This document shows, piece after piece, positions 16,198-25,059 of a stretch of DNA of 64,000 bases. The stretch spans positions 310,001-374,000 of the forward strand of contig NZ_BNCD01000005.1 in assembly GCF_014656295.1 (NCBI RefSeq), in the 5' to 3' direction. Source of the DNA: Streptomyces sulfonofaciens. Lineage in GTDB: Bacteria > Actinomycetota > Actinomycetes > Streptomycetales > Streptomycetaceae. The stretch's first letter is position 1. Every line of letters begins with the position of its first letter. The notes below the pieces were generated by a model. The model saw only the letters and a program-made list of their open reading frames with translations, did not search any database and was not told the origin of the DNA. Position numbers and translations under genes: made by a program.

Positions 16198-17649
16198 ATG
16201 TGCCCGTTAACGATCATTACCGGGCCATACGGTGGGTATGTGTGCGACAATCTGACTTTAGCCCGCCTGCGTGCGACCGAATACGGTTATCTGGACGAGA
16301 ACCGCCATGTGTACCTCGACCACACCGGCGCAGGTCTTCCCGCGAGATCCCAGTTGGCGAGGCAGGCGGAGCGAATATCCTCCGGCTGCTACGGCAACCC
16401 GCACTCCGAGAACCCCACCTCGGCGGCGTCCGAACAGCTCCTCACCGGGGCCAGGCGCGCGGTGCTGCGGCACTTCAACGCCGACCCGCAGCAGTACGCC
16501 GTCGTCTTCACCCCGAACGCCACCGGCGCCATGCGGCTCGTCGGCGAGGGCTACCCGTTCGGACGCCGGCGCCGGCTCGTCCTGCCCCTGGACAACCACA
16601 ACTCCGTCAACGGCCTGCGGGAGTACGCGCGGGTGCGGGGCGCGAGGACGGTCTACGTACCGCTGGACACCCCCGATCTGCGGTTGTCCGACGGCGCCCT
16701 GCACACCGCCCTGGCCGACGCGAGGCGCCGGCGCCCCCGCGCGGGCACCGCCCCCGCCGGCCTGTTCGCCTACCCGGCGCAGAGCAACTTCAGCGGTGTG
16801 CAGCACCCCCTGGAGTGGATCGACGCGGCGCACTCCCTCGGGTACGACGTGCTGCTCGACGCCGCCGCCTACGTCCCCGCCAACCGGCTCGACCTCGGTG
16901 CGGTGCACCCCGACTTCGTGGCCGTCAGTTGGTACAAGGTGTTCGGCTACCCCACCGGCGTCGGCTGCCTGATCGCGCGGCGGGCGGCGCTGGCGCGGCT
17001 GAACCGGCCGTGGTTCGCCGGCGGCACCATCCACGTCGTCAGCGCCCAGGGGCAGTGGCACCGCATGGCGGACGACGAGTCGGCCTTCGAGGACGGCACG
17101 CTCAACTTCCTCAGCATCCCGGACGTGCAGGTCGGCCTCGACTGGATCGGCGGCATCGGTGTGGACGCGGTGCACGAGCACGTCAGGGCCCTCACCGGCC
17201 GGCTGCTGCGCGGGCTGCGGGAGCTGAGGCACACCTGCGGCGCGCCGATGGTCCGCCTCTACGGACCCGCGGGCACCGAGCGGCGCGGCGGCACCGTCGC
17301 CCTCAACTTCCTCGACCCGCTGGGACGGATCGTCGACGAGCGGATCGTGAGCCGGGACGGTGCCGCGCGCAACATCTCGCTGCGGACCGGCTGCTTCTGC
17401 AACCCGGGCGCCGGGGAGGCGGCGTTCGGCATCGGGATGGCCGCGCTGCGCCGCGCCGTGCGGGGCAGGCCCGGCACCATCGACGACTACCTGTCCCGGC
17501 TCGACCTGCCGTCCGGGGGTGCGGTGCGGGTGTCGGTGGGGGTGTCGTCCAACCTCCGCGACGTCGAGACGTTCCTGGAGTTCGCCGGGGACACCTACCG
17601 GGACCGGAGCCCGGACACCGCGGGCCTGCCGCCGCGGCTGCGCTGCTGA
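16198..17649 (+). CDS. class V aminotransferase, molybdenum-cofactor-sulfurase-like (cysteine desulfurase family)
   Basis: A 483-residue PLP enzyme. YLDHTGAGLPARSQ and CYGNPHSENPTS match the N-terminal blocks of MOCOS-type proteins. The PLP lysine is K247 in AVSWYKVFGYPTGVG, and RTGCFCNPGAG holds candidate persulfide cysteines C399 and C401. The family removes sulfur from cysteine, or performs related PLP chemistry. The start is uncertain: ATG 16198, or a GTG at 16240 with TACGGT about 8 bases upstream, which could be leaderless. A TTA codon at 16258 (and another at 16207 if the longer start is used) implies dependence on bldA tRNA. It lies close to the orphan operon and may serve it. Confidence 0.82.
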   Translation: MCPLTIITGPYGGYVCDNLTLARLRATEYGYLDENRHVYLDHTGAGLPARSQLARQAERISSGCYGNPHSENPTSAASEQLLTGARRAVLRHFNADPQQYAVVFTPNATGAMRLVGEGYPFGRRRRLVLPLDNHNSVNGLREYARVRGARTVYVPLDTPDLRLSDGALHTALADARRRRPRAGTAPAGLFAYPAQSNFSGVQHPLEWIDAAHSLGYDVLLDAAAYVPANRLDLGAVHPDFVAVSWYKVFGYPTGVGCLIARRAALARLNRPWFAGGTIHVVSAQGQWHRMADDESAFEDGTLNFLSIPDVQVGLDWIGGIGVDAVHEHVRALTGRLLRGLRELRHTCGAPMVRLYGPAGTERRGGTVALNFLDPLGRIVDERIVSRDGAARNISLRTGCFCNPGAGEAAFGIGMAALRRAVRGRPGTIDDYLSRLDLPSGGAVRVSVGVSSNLRDVETFLEFAGDTYRDRSPDTAGLPPRLRC

Positions 17650-17654
17650 CCGCC

Positions 17655-17688
17655 GCGGCCCGGCCGGACCCGGGACCCGGCCCGCCGC
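17655..17688. terminator. hairpin between convergent genes
   Basis: GGCCGG (17662-17667) can pair with CCGGCC (17677-17682), with further GC pairing outside. It separates the PLP enzyme gene from the convergent ABC transporter gene. Confidence 0.4.
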
Positions 17689-17696
17689 GTACGGCG

Positions 17697-19421
17697 TCAG
17701 GCCCGGTCCGCCCTGCGGCACCTGCGGAGCAGCACCGCCCACGTCCCCGCGAGGAGGACGAGGGTGAAACCGGCCAGCACCAGCCAGCCCAGTGCGGCGG
17801 GGCGGCCGAAGCTGTCGCCGTAGGCGGCCAGCAGCGGCGGGCCGAGCGGCGCCCCGCCGTGCGCCCACAGCCCTTCGAGCCCGACACCGCTGCCGAGCGC
17901 CTCGTAGGCCCAGCGGTTCGTCATGGCGTAGCTGAGCGCCGTGCCCGGCCACGCCATCTGCGGGACGGGCACGAACGCTCCGGAGAACAGCACCTGGGGG
18001 AAGCAGAGCATCGGCAGCAGCAACGTGGCCTGGCCGGGCGCGGACACCGCGGCGGAGGCGAGCAGCCCCAGCGCCAGTGCGGCGGCCGAGGACAGCAGGG
18101 TGGTCGTGAACAGGGACCCGTACACGCTCCAGCCCCCGGCCGGCAACCGGTCCAGCGCCCTCAGCACCGCGAGCAGCAGCGCGTCGGCCGCCGCGAGCAC
18201 CGGCAGCAGCACGGTGAGCTTCGACAGCACGTACGGGCCCACCCGGAGCACCGTGAGACGCTCCCTGCGCACCACCGGCAGCTCGGTGCAGATCTGGAGG
18301 AGTCCGTAGGTCAGACCGAAGAAGAACCCGCCGAAGGCGATCCAGAAGAGGATCATCGCGGACGTGCCGGGGTTGGGCGCCTGCGGGTCGAAGGCGCCGG
18401 GCCGGAACAGCACGGCGAACATCGCCACGATCATCACCGGCGACCCGGCCAGCACGGCCAGGGTGAGGCGGTCGCGGAGCAGTATCTCGGCATGGCGCCG
18501 GGTGAGCAGGGCCCACTGCCGCCCCGGGCCGAGTCCGGCGGCCCGCCGCGTGCTGCCCGCCGGGCCGCCGCGCCGGGCCGCGCCCGCGAGCGGGCCGGCC
18601 GGCCCATGCCCCGCCCCGGTGCGGTCCTGGCCGTGTCCGGATCCGTGCCGGGCCGGGGCGGTCCGTGCCGGGTCCGCGGCTGCACGGTAGGCGTCCTCGA
18701 CCGTCCCGACGCCCAGGGCCGCGCACAGTCCCTCGGGAGGCCCCGTGTAGACCGCTGCACCGTCCGGCGACAGGAAGACCACCTGATCGCCGCGGAGCAG
18801 GTCGGACGGCGTGTGGGTGGTCAGGACGACGGTCGTGCCCGCCGCTGCGACCTCCCGCAGGACCGACATCAGCTCGGCACCCGCGGCCGGGTCGAGGCCC
18901 GACGTCGGCTCGTCCAGGAAGAGCACGCCGGGCCTGGTGAGCAACTCGACCGCGACACTGACCCGCTTGCGCTCCCCACCGCTCAGCGACCCGACCGGCT
19001 GCCGCGCCCGCTCGACCAGACCGAGCGCCGCGAGCACCCGCGCCACGGCCGCGTCCACCGCCGCGGGCGGTGTGCCGGCCGGCATGCGCAACCGGGCCGC
19101 GTACTCCAGGGTCCGCGCCACCGGCAACTGCCGGTGGATGATGTCGTCCTGCGGTACGAAGCCGAGCGTGGCACGCAGCCCGCGGGGTTGCGCACCGTCG
19201 TACAGCACCCGCCCCTCGGCGGGCTCGCGTATCCCGGCCAGCGTCTCCAGCAGGACGGTCTTCCCCGCCCCGCTGCTGCCCGCTATCACGGTCAGCTCAC
19301 CGGGTCCGGCCCTGAGGGTTATCCCGCACAGCACCTCCCGTGCGGCCCGCGTCCGCACCCTGACCCCCCGAGCCTCTATGAACAGCCCGGCCGCTCTTCC
19401 TGCCTGCTCGTCCGTGCCCAT
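17697..19421 (-). CDS. ABCG-type ABC transporter, fused ATPase and permease
   Basis: A 574-residue half-transporter with ATPase first and membrane domain second, as in the ABCG/White family. The ATPase shows Walker A SSGAGKT, the Q-loop FVPQDD, signature SLSGGERKR and Walker B VLFLDEPTSGLDP. A Gly/Ala/Arg-rich linker leads to an ABC2-type membrane domain with about six helices (for example FGGFFFGLTYGLL and ALALGLLASAA). It probably exports a hydrophobic compound as a homodimer. It lies between the PLP enzyme and the SARP regulator and could be the exporter of the adjacent cluster, since the MFS gene there is broken. ATG 19421 is used; a GTG four codons upstream (19433) is possible. Confidence 0.88.
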   Translation of the reverse strand: MGTDEQAGRAAGLFIEARGVRVRTRAAREVLCGITLRAGPGELTVIAGSSGAGKTVLLETLAGIREPAEGRVLYDGAQPRGLRATLGFVPQDDIIHRQLPVARTLEYAARLRMPAGTPPAAVDAAVARVLAALGLVERARQPVGSLSGGERKRVSVAVELLTRPGVLFLDEPTSGLDPAAGAELMSVLREVAAAGTTVVLTTHTPSDLLRGDQVVFLSPDGAAVYTGPPEGLCAALGVGTVEDAYRAAADPARTAPARHGSGHGQDRTGAGHGPAGPLAGAARRGGPAGSTRRAAGLGPGRQWALLTRRHAEILLRDRLTLAVLAGSPVMIVAMFAVLFRPGAFDPQAPNPGTSAMILFWIAFGGFFFGLTYGLLQICTELPVVRRERLTVLRVGPYVLSKLTVLLPVLAAADALLLAVLRALDRLPAGGWSVYGSLFTTTLLSSAAALALGLLASAAVSAPGQATLLLPMLCFPQVLFSGAFVPVPQMAWPGTALSYAMTNRWAYEALGSGVGLEGLWAHGGAPLGPPLLAAYGDSFGRPAALGWLVLAGFTLVLLAGTWAVLLRRCRRADRA

Positions 19422-19617
19422 CGGTGTACGCACACCGCCAGCATGGCACGCGGTTCCGCGCGCATGTTCGGTCCCCGAGTTCTGGGAGGGGGCGTTCCGG
19501 GTGCGGAGGGGGCGGACGGTAGCCGCAGGGGTTTGAGGGCCGGGGGAGCGGTGTGCGGCCACCGGTGCCGTGGTCGGTGCGCTGCCCGCGGCGGCGGCGC
19601 CCGGCATGCGCCGCTTG

Positions 19618-21771
19618 TCAGCGTCCGCGCGGCGGGTGATCCGCGAATCCCTGGAGCAGCGCGCTGTGCCACGGTGCGCGGGACGGGGACCCGGATCCTG
19701 GCGGTGGGGCCCCGGGCGCTCCCGGGTGCGGGCCGGCCGGCCCCCGCAGCTTCCCCAGCGCCTTGTCGAGCCGGTCGGCCATGTCCTGGTGGTGGCTTTC
19801 GCGCAGCCGCCGGTCCAGGTCGGCCAGCGTCTCGGCCTCGGTGGCCAGCCAGGCCGCGGCGGCGCCGGCCGCCGCGGAGTTGAGCTCGGTGGCGACGTAC
19901 AGGTAGTGGTGGGCGAGCTGGCGCAGCGCGGTGGTGCGGATGGACTCCGGCTCGTGCTCCACGGCGAGTTCGAGGGCGTAGACGCGCAGCAGTTCGTGCA
20001 GGTGGTACCGGTCGGTCCGGCTCTCCGCCACCATGTGGGCGGCGGAGAGCCGGTCGAGGAGGTCCCTGGTCTCCTTGAGGGGCAGTGCGGCGAGCGCGGC
20101 CGCCGAGGTGGCGGTGAAGGCCGGCCCCGGGTGTGTGCCGAGCAGTCTGAAGAGCCCCTGGGCCCGGGCGTCGAGGGCGTCGTAGGAGCGTGCCAGGGCG
20201 GCACGGACGCTGGTCCCCGGCTCGCAGTCCCTGCCCAGCGCGTCGAAGCGGCTGGGGCCGGAGCGCAGGGCGCAGAGGATGTCGTTCAGGGAGAGCGCGG
20301 GGCGGTAGGCGGTCCTGGCCCCCAGCACGGCGAGGGCGAGGGGCAGGCCCCCGCAGAGCCGTACGATCTCGTCGGCGGCGGCGGGCTCGGCGGCCGCGCG
20401 TGAGCCGCCGAGCCGCTGGGCGAGCATGCTGCGCGCCTCGGCGTTGCCGAGCGGCGCGAGCGTCACCGGGACGGCCTGGTGGGTGGTGACGAGTGCGGGC
20501 AGGTGCCGGCGGCTGGTGACGATCACGGCGCAGCCGCTCGCCCCCGGCAGCAGGTCGCGCACCTGCTCGGAGCTGCGCGCGTCGTCCAGCACCACGAGCA
20601 GCCTGCGGTCGGCGACGAGTTCGCGGAAGAGCGCCGAACGGGCGCGGACGCCGGCCGGGATCGACTCCTGGCGGATCCCGAGGCTCACCAGGAAGTCCGC
20701 CAGTACGCTCGTCGGCTCGCGGGCGTCGCCGCCGAAGCCGAAGCCGCGCAGGTCGGCGTAGAGCTGTCCGTCGGGGAACCGGTCGGCGAGGCGGTGTGCC
20801 AGCCGGACGGCGAGGGCCGTCTTGCCCACTCCCGCCATCCCGCCGAGGACGATCGTCACCATCGTCCGCGCGGACGACCTGCGGTCGATCAGGTACTCCA
20901 TCCAGTCCAGCTCCTCCTCCCGGCCGGTTAAGTGGGGAAGGTCGGCCGGGAGCTGGGAGCGGATGGCGGGTTCGCCGCGGCGGCCGCCCGGCGCGCGGTT
21001 GCGGTCGTGCGCGGGTGCCGCGGTGAGCCCGTCGGTGAGGATGAGTTCGTGCAGGCGCCGCAGGTTCGCGGACGGGCCGACGCCCAACTGCTGCTGGAGC
21101 CTGTGGCTCACCGTGTGGAACGCGGCGAGTGCCTCCGTCTGCCGGCCCGCGCCGTGCAACGCGGTCATCAGCAGCTCGCAGAAGCGCTCCCGCGACGGAT
21201 GCGCCCGCACCAGGGCGGAGAGTTCGGCGGCCGCCTCGACGTACAGGCCCCGCTCGACGTCGCAGGCGAGCCGCTCCTCGATGGACGCGAGCCACAGCTC
21301 GCTCAGCGCGCCGCGCTGGACCTCGGCGTGCGGCCCGGGCACGCCGGACAGCGCCGCCCCCCGCCATAACCCCGTCGCCCTGGCGAACCCGGTCGCCGCC
21401 GCGTCCAGATCACCGGCGCCGCGGGCGGCCCTGGCCTCGGACATCAGGCGCCTGAACCTGTTCAGGTCGAGGGCGTCCGGCTCGAAGGCCAGCGAGTACC
21501 CGCCGCCCACCAGGCGCAGACGGCCGGCGCCCTCTTTGCCGAGCATCTGCCTGAGCCGGTAGATGTACGTGCGGATGGAGCCGACGGCCGAGGACGGCGC
21601 GTCCTCGCCCCACACGTCGTCGACCAGCTCCGGCAGGTCCACCGGCGCCCCGCCGCGCAGCAGGAGCGAGGCGAGCACCGCACGCTGGCGGGGCTGGCCG
21701 GGGCCGACCTCGATCTGGCCCCTGAACACGCGAAGCGGGCCGAGCAGCGAGAAACGCACGTCCGCACACAA
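19618..21771 (-). CDS. SARP-family transcriptional activator with NB-ARC ATPase domain
   Basis: A 717-residue AfsR-like activator. It opens with the winged-helix SARP domain (RFSLLGPLRVFRG, then VGSIRTYIYRLRQMLG), followed by a bacterial transcriptional activation domain ending near residue 250. The NB-ARC ATPase has Walker A GGMAGVGKTALA and RLLVVLDDA; the C terminus is helical (TPR-like). The TTG at 21771 is preferred because AAGGCGG lies 9 bases upstream; GTG 21759 and ATG 21810 are alternatives. A TTA codon (20929-20931, Leu in PHLTG) makes translation bldA-dependent. It is the most likely pathway-specific activator, with candidate 11-base repeats upstream of the orphan operon. Confidence 0.9.
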   Translation of the reverse strand: MCADVRFSLLGPLRVFRGQIEVGPGQPRQRAVLASLLLRGGAPVDLPELVDDVWGEDAPSSAVGSIRTYIYRLRQMLGKEGAGRLRLVGGGYSLAFEPDALDLNRFRRLMSEARAARGAGDLDAAATGFARATGLWRGAALSGVPGPHAEVQRGALSELWLASIEERLACDVERGLYVEAAAELSALVRAHPSRERFCELLMTALHGAGRQTEALAAFHTVSHRLQQQLGVGPSANLRRLHELILTDGLTAAPAHDRNRAPGGRRGEPAIRSQLPADLPHLTGREEELDWMEYLIDRRSSARTMVTIVLGGMAGVGKTALAVRLAHRLADRFPDGQLYADLRGFGFGGDAREPTSVLADFLVSLGIRQESIPAGVRARSALFRELVADRRLLVVLDDARSSEQVRDLLPGASGCAVIVTSRRHLPALVTTHQAVPVTLAPLGNAEARSMLAQRLGGSRAAAEPAAADEIVRLCGGLPLALAVLGARTAYRPALSLNDILCALRSGPSRFDALGRDCEPGTSVRAALARSYDALDARAQGLFRLLGTHPGPAFTATSAAALAALPLKETRDLLDRLSAAHMVAESRTDRYHLHELLRVYALELAVEHEPESIRTTALRQLAHHYLYVATELNSAAAGAAAAWLATEAETLADLDRRLRESHHQDMADRLDKALGKLRGPAGPHPGAPGAPPPGSGSPSRAPWHSALLQGFADHPPRGR

Positions 21772-22182
21772 CGTTCTATACCGCCTTCGGAACAGAACTA
21801 CATCGTCCATACAGCAGTCGGTTGCCGTTGCGCATGATTGCCCACCATCACACTGAAGAGCAGCCAGAACATCCGCACCATATCGTGGTGCACCCCGAGG
21901 GGAACAGGTAAACAGGACCATGCGGTCTATGTTTGAGACGCGCACCGACGCGGGCAGGAGAGGCGTGGTGCCCGCACGGCCGTTCAACTGCGCCACGGGC
22001 GGGCCGGGCCGAGGGCGTGGGGGCGGGACCGCGGTGTTTCCGTGTGCGACGCCCGCGGTGTCGGTGGTGTCGGCGGTGTCTCCAGCGCGTGTGCGGCACA
22101 CGAGGGCCCCGCACGGCCTTGGCAACCATATCGACGTGCAGGACGGGCGGCCCCGTCCCGAACCGCCCGGCCGAGCGCGGCG
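21772..22182. other. intergenic region upstream of the SARP gene
   Basis: About 410 bases without a gene between the SARP start and the stop of the TetR gene. It is less GC-rich than the flanks around 21780-21950 and should contain the SARP promoter. No clear operator was recognised. Confidence 0.5.
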
Positions 22183-22815
22183 TCAGACCTTCGGGGTGAA
22201 CGTCCTGACGTGGGCGATGGCCATGTTCAGCGCGGTCCTCATGGGCGAGGCGTCACGCGTCGTACGGGCCAGCACGTATCCGCCCTGCACGGCGGCCATG
22301 AGCGCGGTGGCCAGTGCGCGGGGATCGGCGTCCGGCCGGAGTTCGCCGTTGTGCCGCATGCGTTCGAGGCCCGAGTGGAGCAGTTCCTCCCAGTCCTCGA
22401 AGAACTCCGCGAGGGCGGAGCGCGCGTCGTCGTCGTGGTCGGCCAGCTCGTTGGCCAGCGATCCCATCGGGCAGCCGTAGGCGCCGCCGTGCAGGGCCGT
22501 GTGGCCGACGATCGCGTCCCGCCACCGTTCGAGCCCGCGGATGGAGTCGAGGCGCCGCAGAAGGCGCCGCTGGTCGTCCAGGCGCTTGCTCGCCTGGAAC
22601 TCGACGACCTCGTGGACCAGGGCATCCCTGTCGGGGAAGTGGCGGTAGAGCTGCGACTTGCTCGTGCCACTGGCCGCCCTGACCTCATCGAGGGTGGTGG
22701 CGTTCACGCCTTTCACCCGCATGAGTTCCGCGGCCGTCTCGACGATCCGCGTCCTCGTGACCCTTCCGCGCGCCGTCAGCCGTGCGGTTTCTTCCTTGCC
22801 TCTCTGCACCCCCAC
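22183..22815 (-). CDS. TetR/AcrR family transcriptional regulator
   Basis: A 210-residue repressor. The N-terminal helix-turn-helix contains RIVETAAELMRVKGVNATT and GTSKSQLYRHFPDRDALV (about residues 23-65). The C-terminal ligand-binding half has GGAYGCPMGSLANEL, typical of the LmrA/YxaF-like subgroup, which often controls drug exporters. The start is a GTG at 22815. It faces the same direction as the SARP gene with 400 bases between them. Its target is unknown; the perfect 7-base inverted repeat at 7161-7180 is one candidate. Confidence 0.88.
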   Translation of the reverse strand: MGVQRGKEETARLTARGRVTRTRIVETAAELMRVKGVNATTLDEVRAASGTSKSQLYRHFPDRDALVHEVVEFQASKRLDDQRRLLRRLDSIRGLERWRDAIVGHTALHGGAYGCPMGSLANELADHDDDARSALAEFFEDWEELLHSGLERMRHNGELRPDADPRALATALMAAVQGGYVLARTTRDASPMRTALNMAIAHVRTFTPKV

Positions 22816-23805
22816 GAAATCCAGGTTATCGAGACGAGGGTCGGCGCGACCAGTTCAGGATCATCACCCGGCCGGGTAATAACCGGTCGACGGAACGCCG
22901 GGGGAACGCCCTGCCCTGGCAATGGGCCCGGTCGGTCCGCAACGCCCCGTTTCTTCTTGTGCGCCGGTGGCGGGAATTCAGCGATTACCGGGTGCGCCCA
23001 CCGGGTGCCACCCGGCCGTTTCGGGAAAAAACCTCACGTACGGCAATGTGTTTTCACGCTGGCCCGAGGAGTGCGCGGCCACTTCCCCGGGCGGAGGGCT
23101 CCGGCCGGTCGGCGCGGTGGATGCCCGAGCCGGCCGAACCCCTTGGCCGAGCGGCGCTGCGCCCGCCGGGTCGGCAAGTGGGCGCGACCAGGAGCGCCCG
23201 CCGGACGGCGGACGCGGGCCGCGCCTCCTCGGGTGGCCGGCCTGCGCGTTCGCCGGCGGGTCGCCGCGCACCCGCCCGTCGGCCCACCGGGCACCCGGGC
23301 GCTGCGCGCCGGGGCGGGCCCGTGCGCGCGCCGGCGCCGCGCCGCCGTACCGGCCCTTTCCTTCGAGCCCTGCCGTACGGGGGTGTGTGCGGAATTCGGG
23401 AACGTGTGCGGCACGTCCGCTTACGGTGAACCGGCCGAGGAGTTCCTGTCTGGAAGGTGTCGGTACAGCCGGGACTTTCCGGTGGCGTTCGCCTTCATCA
23501 CATCGTCGTGACGCGTGCTCGCGGCACCGGGCGCAAAACCCCGGGGTTCGACCGCGCATACGATCCGGTCGGCGGTCGACTTCTACTCGTGCAGCCGGTC
23601 GGCGAGAACGTTTGACCGCCGGTGCCGTCCCCTGTGGGATTCTGCCTTATCGCGCATAATTATCGTGCCGTAAGTGCTCGGTTCCGCCGCACAGGACACA
23701 GCTTTCCCGCAGGGAGGCAACGGCCGGCGGGACCAGGAGATCCGGGCCCCGCCGCGTCCGGCCCGGGGCCGAACGCCGGGGGCCGAACGCCGGGGCCGGT
23801 GGCGG
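22816..23805. other. 1-kb stretch without recognisable genes
   Basis: No frame on either strand shows family resemblance or sensible composition. The central part (about 23050-23400) encodes only Arg/Pro/Ala-rich shadow frames. The segment 23470-23700 is more AT-rich and includes GCATAATTATCG. It separates the SARP/TetR region from the nucleoside cluster and may be decayed DNA. Confidence 0.55.
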
Positions 23806-24915
23806 TTACACGTGTGTCCGCCCGTGGTAGACCGCGTCCAGCACGCTGTTGTCGACGATCCTGTCCGCGTCGGGCAGGTCCTTGACGCCCGCCGCGCGCA
23901 GGCCGGCGTACATGGGCCCGCCCAGCCGCTTCGCGTCCATGCGGAACATGCCCTTCTCGCGTGTCAGGGCGCTCTGCATGAAAGGTATCTGGATCTGGTT
24001 CTCCCGGATCTCCCGATTGAGCTCAAGGCCGGTGTCGGCGCCGTACTTCTCGACCACCAGGTGCGCCGCACGCGCGGGGTCCTTGGCGTTCTCCTGCCAG
24101 CCGCGCAGGGTGGCGCGCATGAAGCGCTCCATCACGTCCCTGCGCTGCCGCAGGAACGAGCGCTTGCAGTAGACGATGGTCGCGTAGGCGGGCATGCCCA
24201 GTGACTCGTAGGTGACCGCCACGTAGTCCTTGTCCTTCTTCATCTTGTACTTGGACTCCAGCGCGATCGGCTCGCTCGTGACGTAGCAGGTCATGACCTT
24301 GCCCTGCTTCTCGACGAGCGCTTCCACATCGAAGCCGATCGGGATGAACTGGTAGTCCGGCTTCAGCCCCGCGAGTTTGAAGAGGGCGTTGACCTGCGGT
24401 TTCGAGCCCTGCTGGGCCAAGATCTTGGCACCGACGAGATCGCGGGGCTCGCGCACCGGGTCGGACGCGAGCGAGAGCAGCCCGCCCGGGTTCGTCTGGA
24501 ACCCGGACCCGATGGTCACGAAGTCGTTCCCCTTCGCGATCGCCTGGAGGAGGACCTGCATGTTGGCGTGCACACCGATGTCGGCCTGGCCGTTGGCGAG
24601 CAGCGAGGTGGAGTCGGGGGTGTTCGGGCCCCCCGCCTCGAACTCGACGGTGAGGTTCTCCTTCGCGTAGTAGCCGGCCGAGTCCGCGATGAAGAAGCCG
24701 GCGAACCCCACGTCCTTGAGCCAGCCGAGCGCCACCCGCACGTGGTCCGTCGACGGGGAGCCCTTGGCCGCGCCGGTGCTGTCGCTGCACGCGGCGAGCA
24801 GGGGAGCGCCGAGGGCGGCGGCCCCCGTGGCACCGGCCGCGCGCAACAGCCGTCGGCGGGACCAGGCGGGCGAGGACTCGGTCTGCCGGACACTGCGGTT
24901 TATGGGCATGGGCAT
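23806..24915 (-). CDS. Tat-exported NMT1/THI5-like substrate-binding lipoprotein
   Basis: A 369-residue protein of the NMT1/THI5-like periplasmic-binding family (SsuA/TauA/ThiY relatives). The N terminus has a twin-arginine motif SRRRLLRAAG and the lipobox LLAAC, so it should be a membrane-anchored external binding protein. The mature part begins VRVALGWLKDVGFAGFFIADS and contains NGQADIGVHANM, as in pyrimidine- or sulfonate-binding members. No cognate permease or ATPase is adjacent. It is an upstream neighbour of the HisRS-like gene in the same orientation, so it may belong to the nucleoside cluster, for example in uptake of a precursor; this is inference. Confidence 0.82.
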   Translation of the reverse strand: MPMPINRSVRQTESSPAWSRRRLLRAAGATGAAALGAPLLAACSDSTGAAKGSPSTDHVRVALGWLKDVGFAGFFIADSAGYYAKENLTVEFEAGGPNTPDSTSLLANGQADIGVHANMQVLLQAIAKGNDFVTIGSGFQTNPGGLLSLASDPVREPRDLVGAKILAQQGSKPQVNALFKLAGLKPDYQFIPIGFDVEALVEKQGKVMTCYVTSEPIALESKYKMKKDKDYVAVTYESLGMPAYATIVYCKRSFLRQRRDVMERFMRATLRGWQENAKDPARAAHLVVEKYGADTGLELNREIRENQIQIPFMQSALTREKGMFRMDAKRLGGPMYAGLRAAGVKDLPDADRIVDNSVLDAVYHGRTHV

Positions 24916-25059
24916 GATGAACGGCCTTTTCGTGTGGGGTGGTACGGAGGGGGAGGAGGGGGCGCCCGGTGAACGGGGCGTGCCGGGGAGCGCACGGAGG
25001 AGGGGGAGGGGTGGGGGGCCGCGGTGCAGCGGGTGCCTGCGCCTGCCGAGGTGCCCGCC

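Noticed and set aside
22978..23559. Long open frames on the minus strand in the 1-kb gap before the NMT1-like gene
   Set aside because: Sequences are Arg/Pro/Ala-rich without family resemblance or a ribosome site, as expected for non-coding frames in GC-rich DNA.
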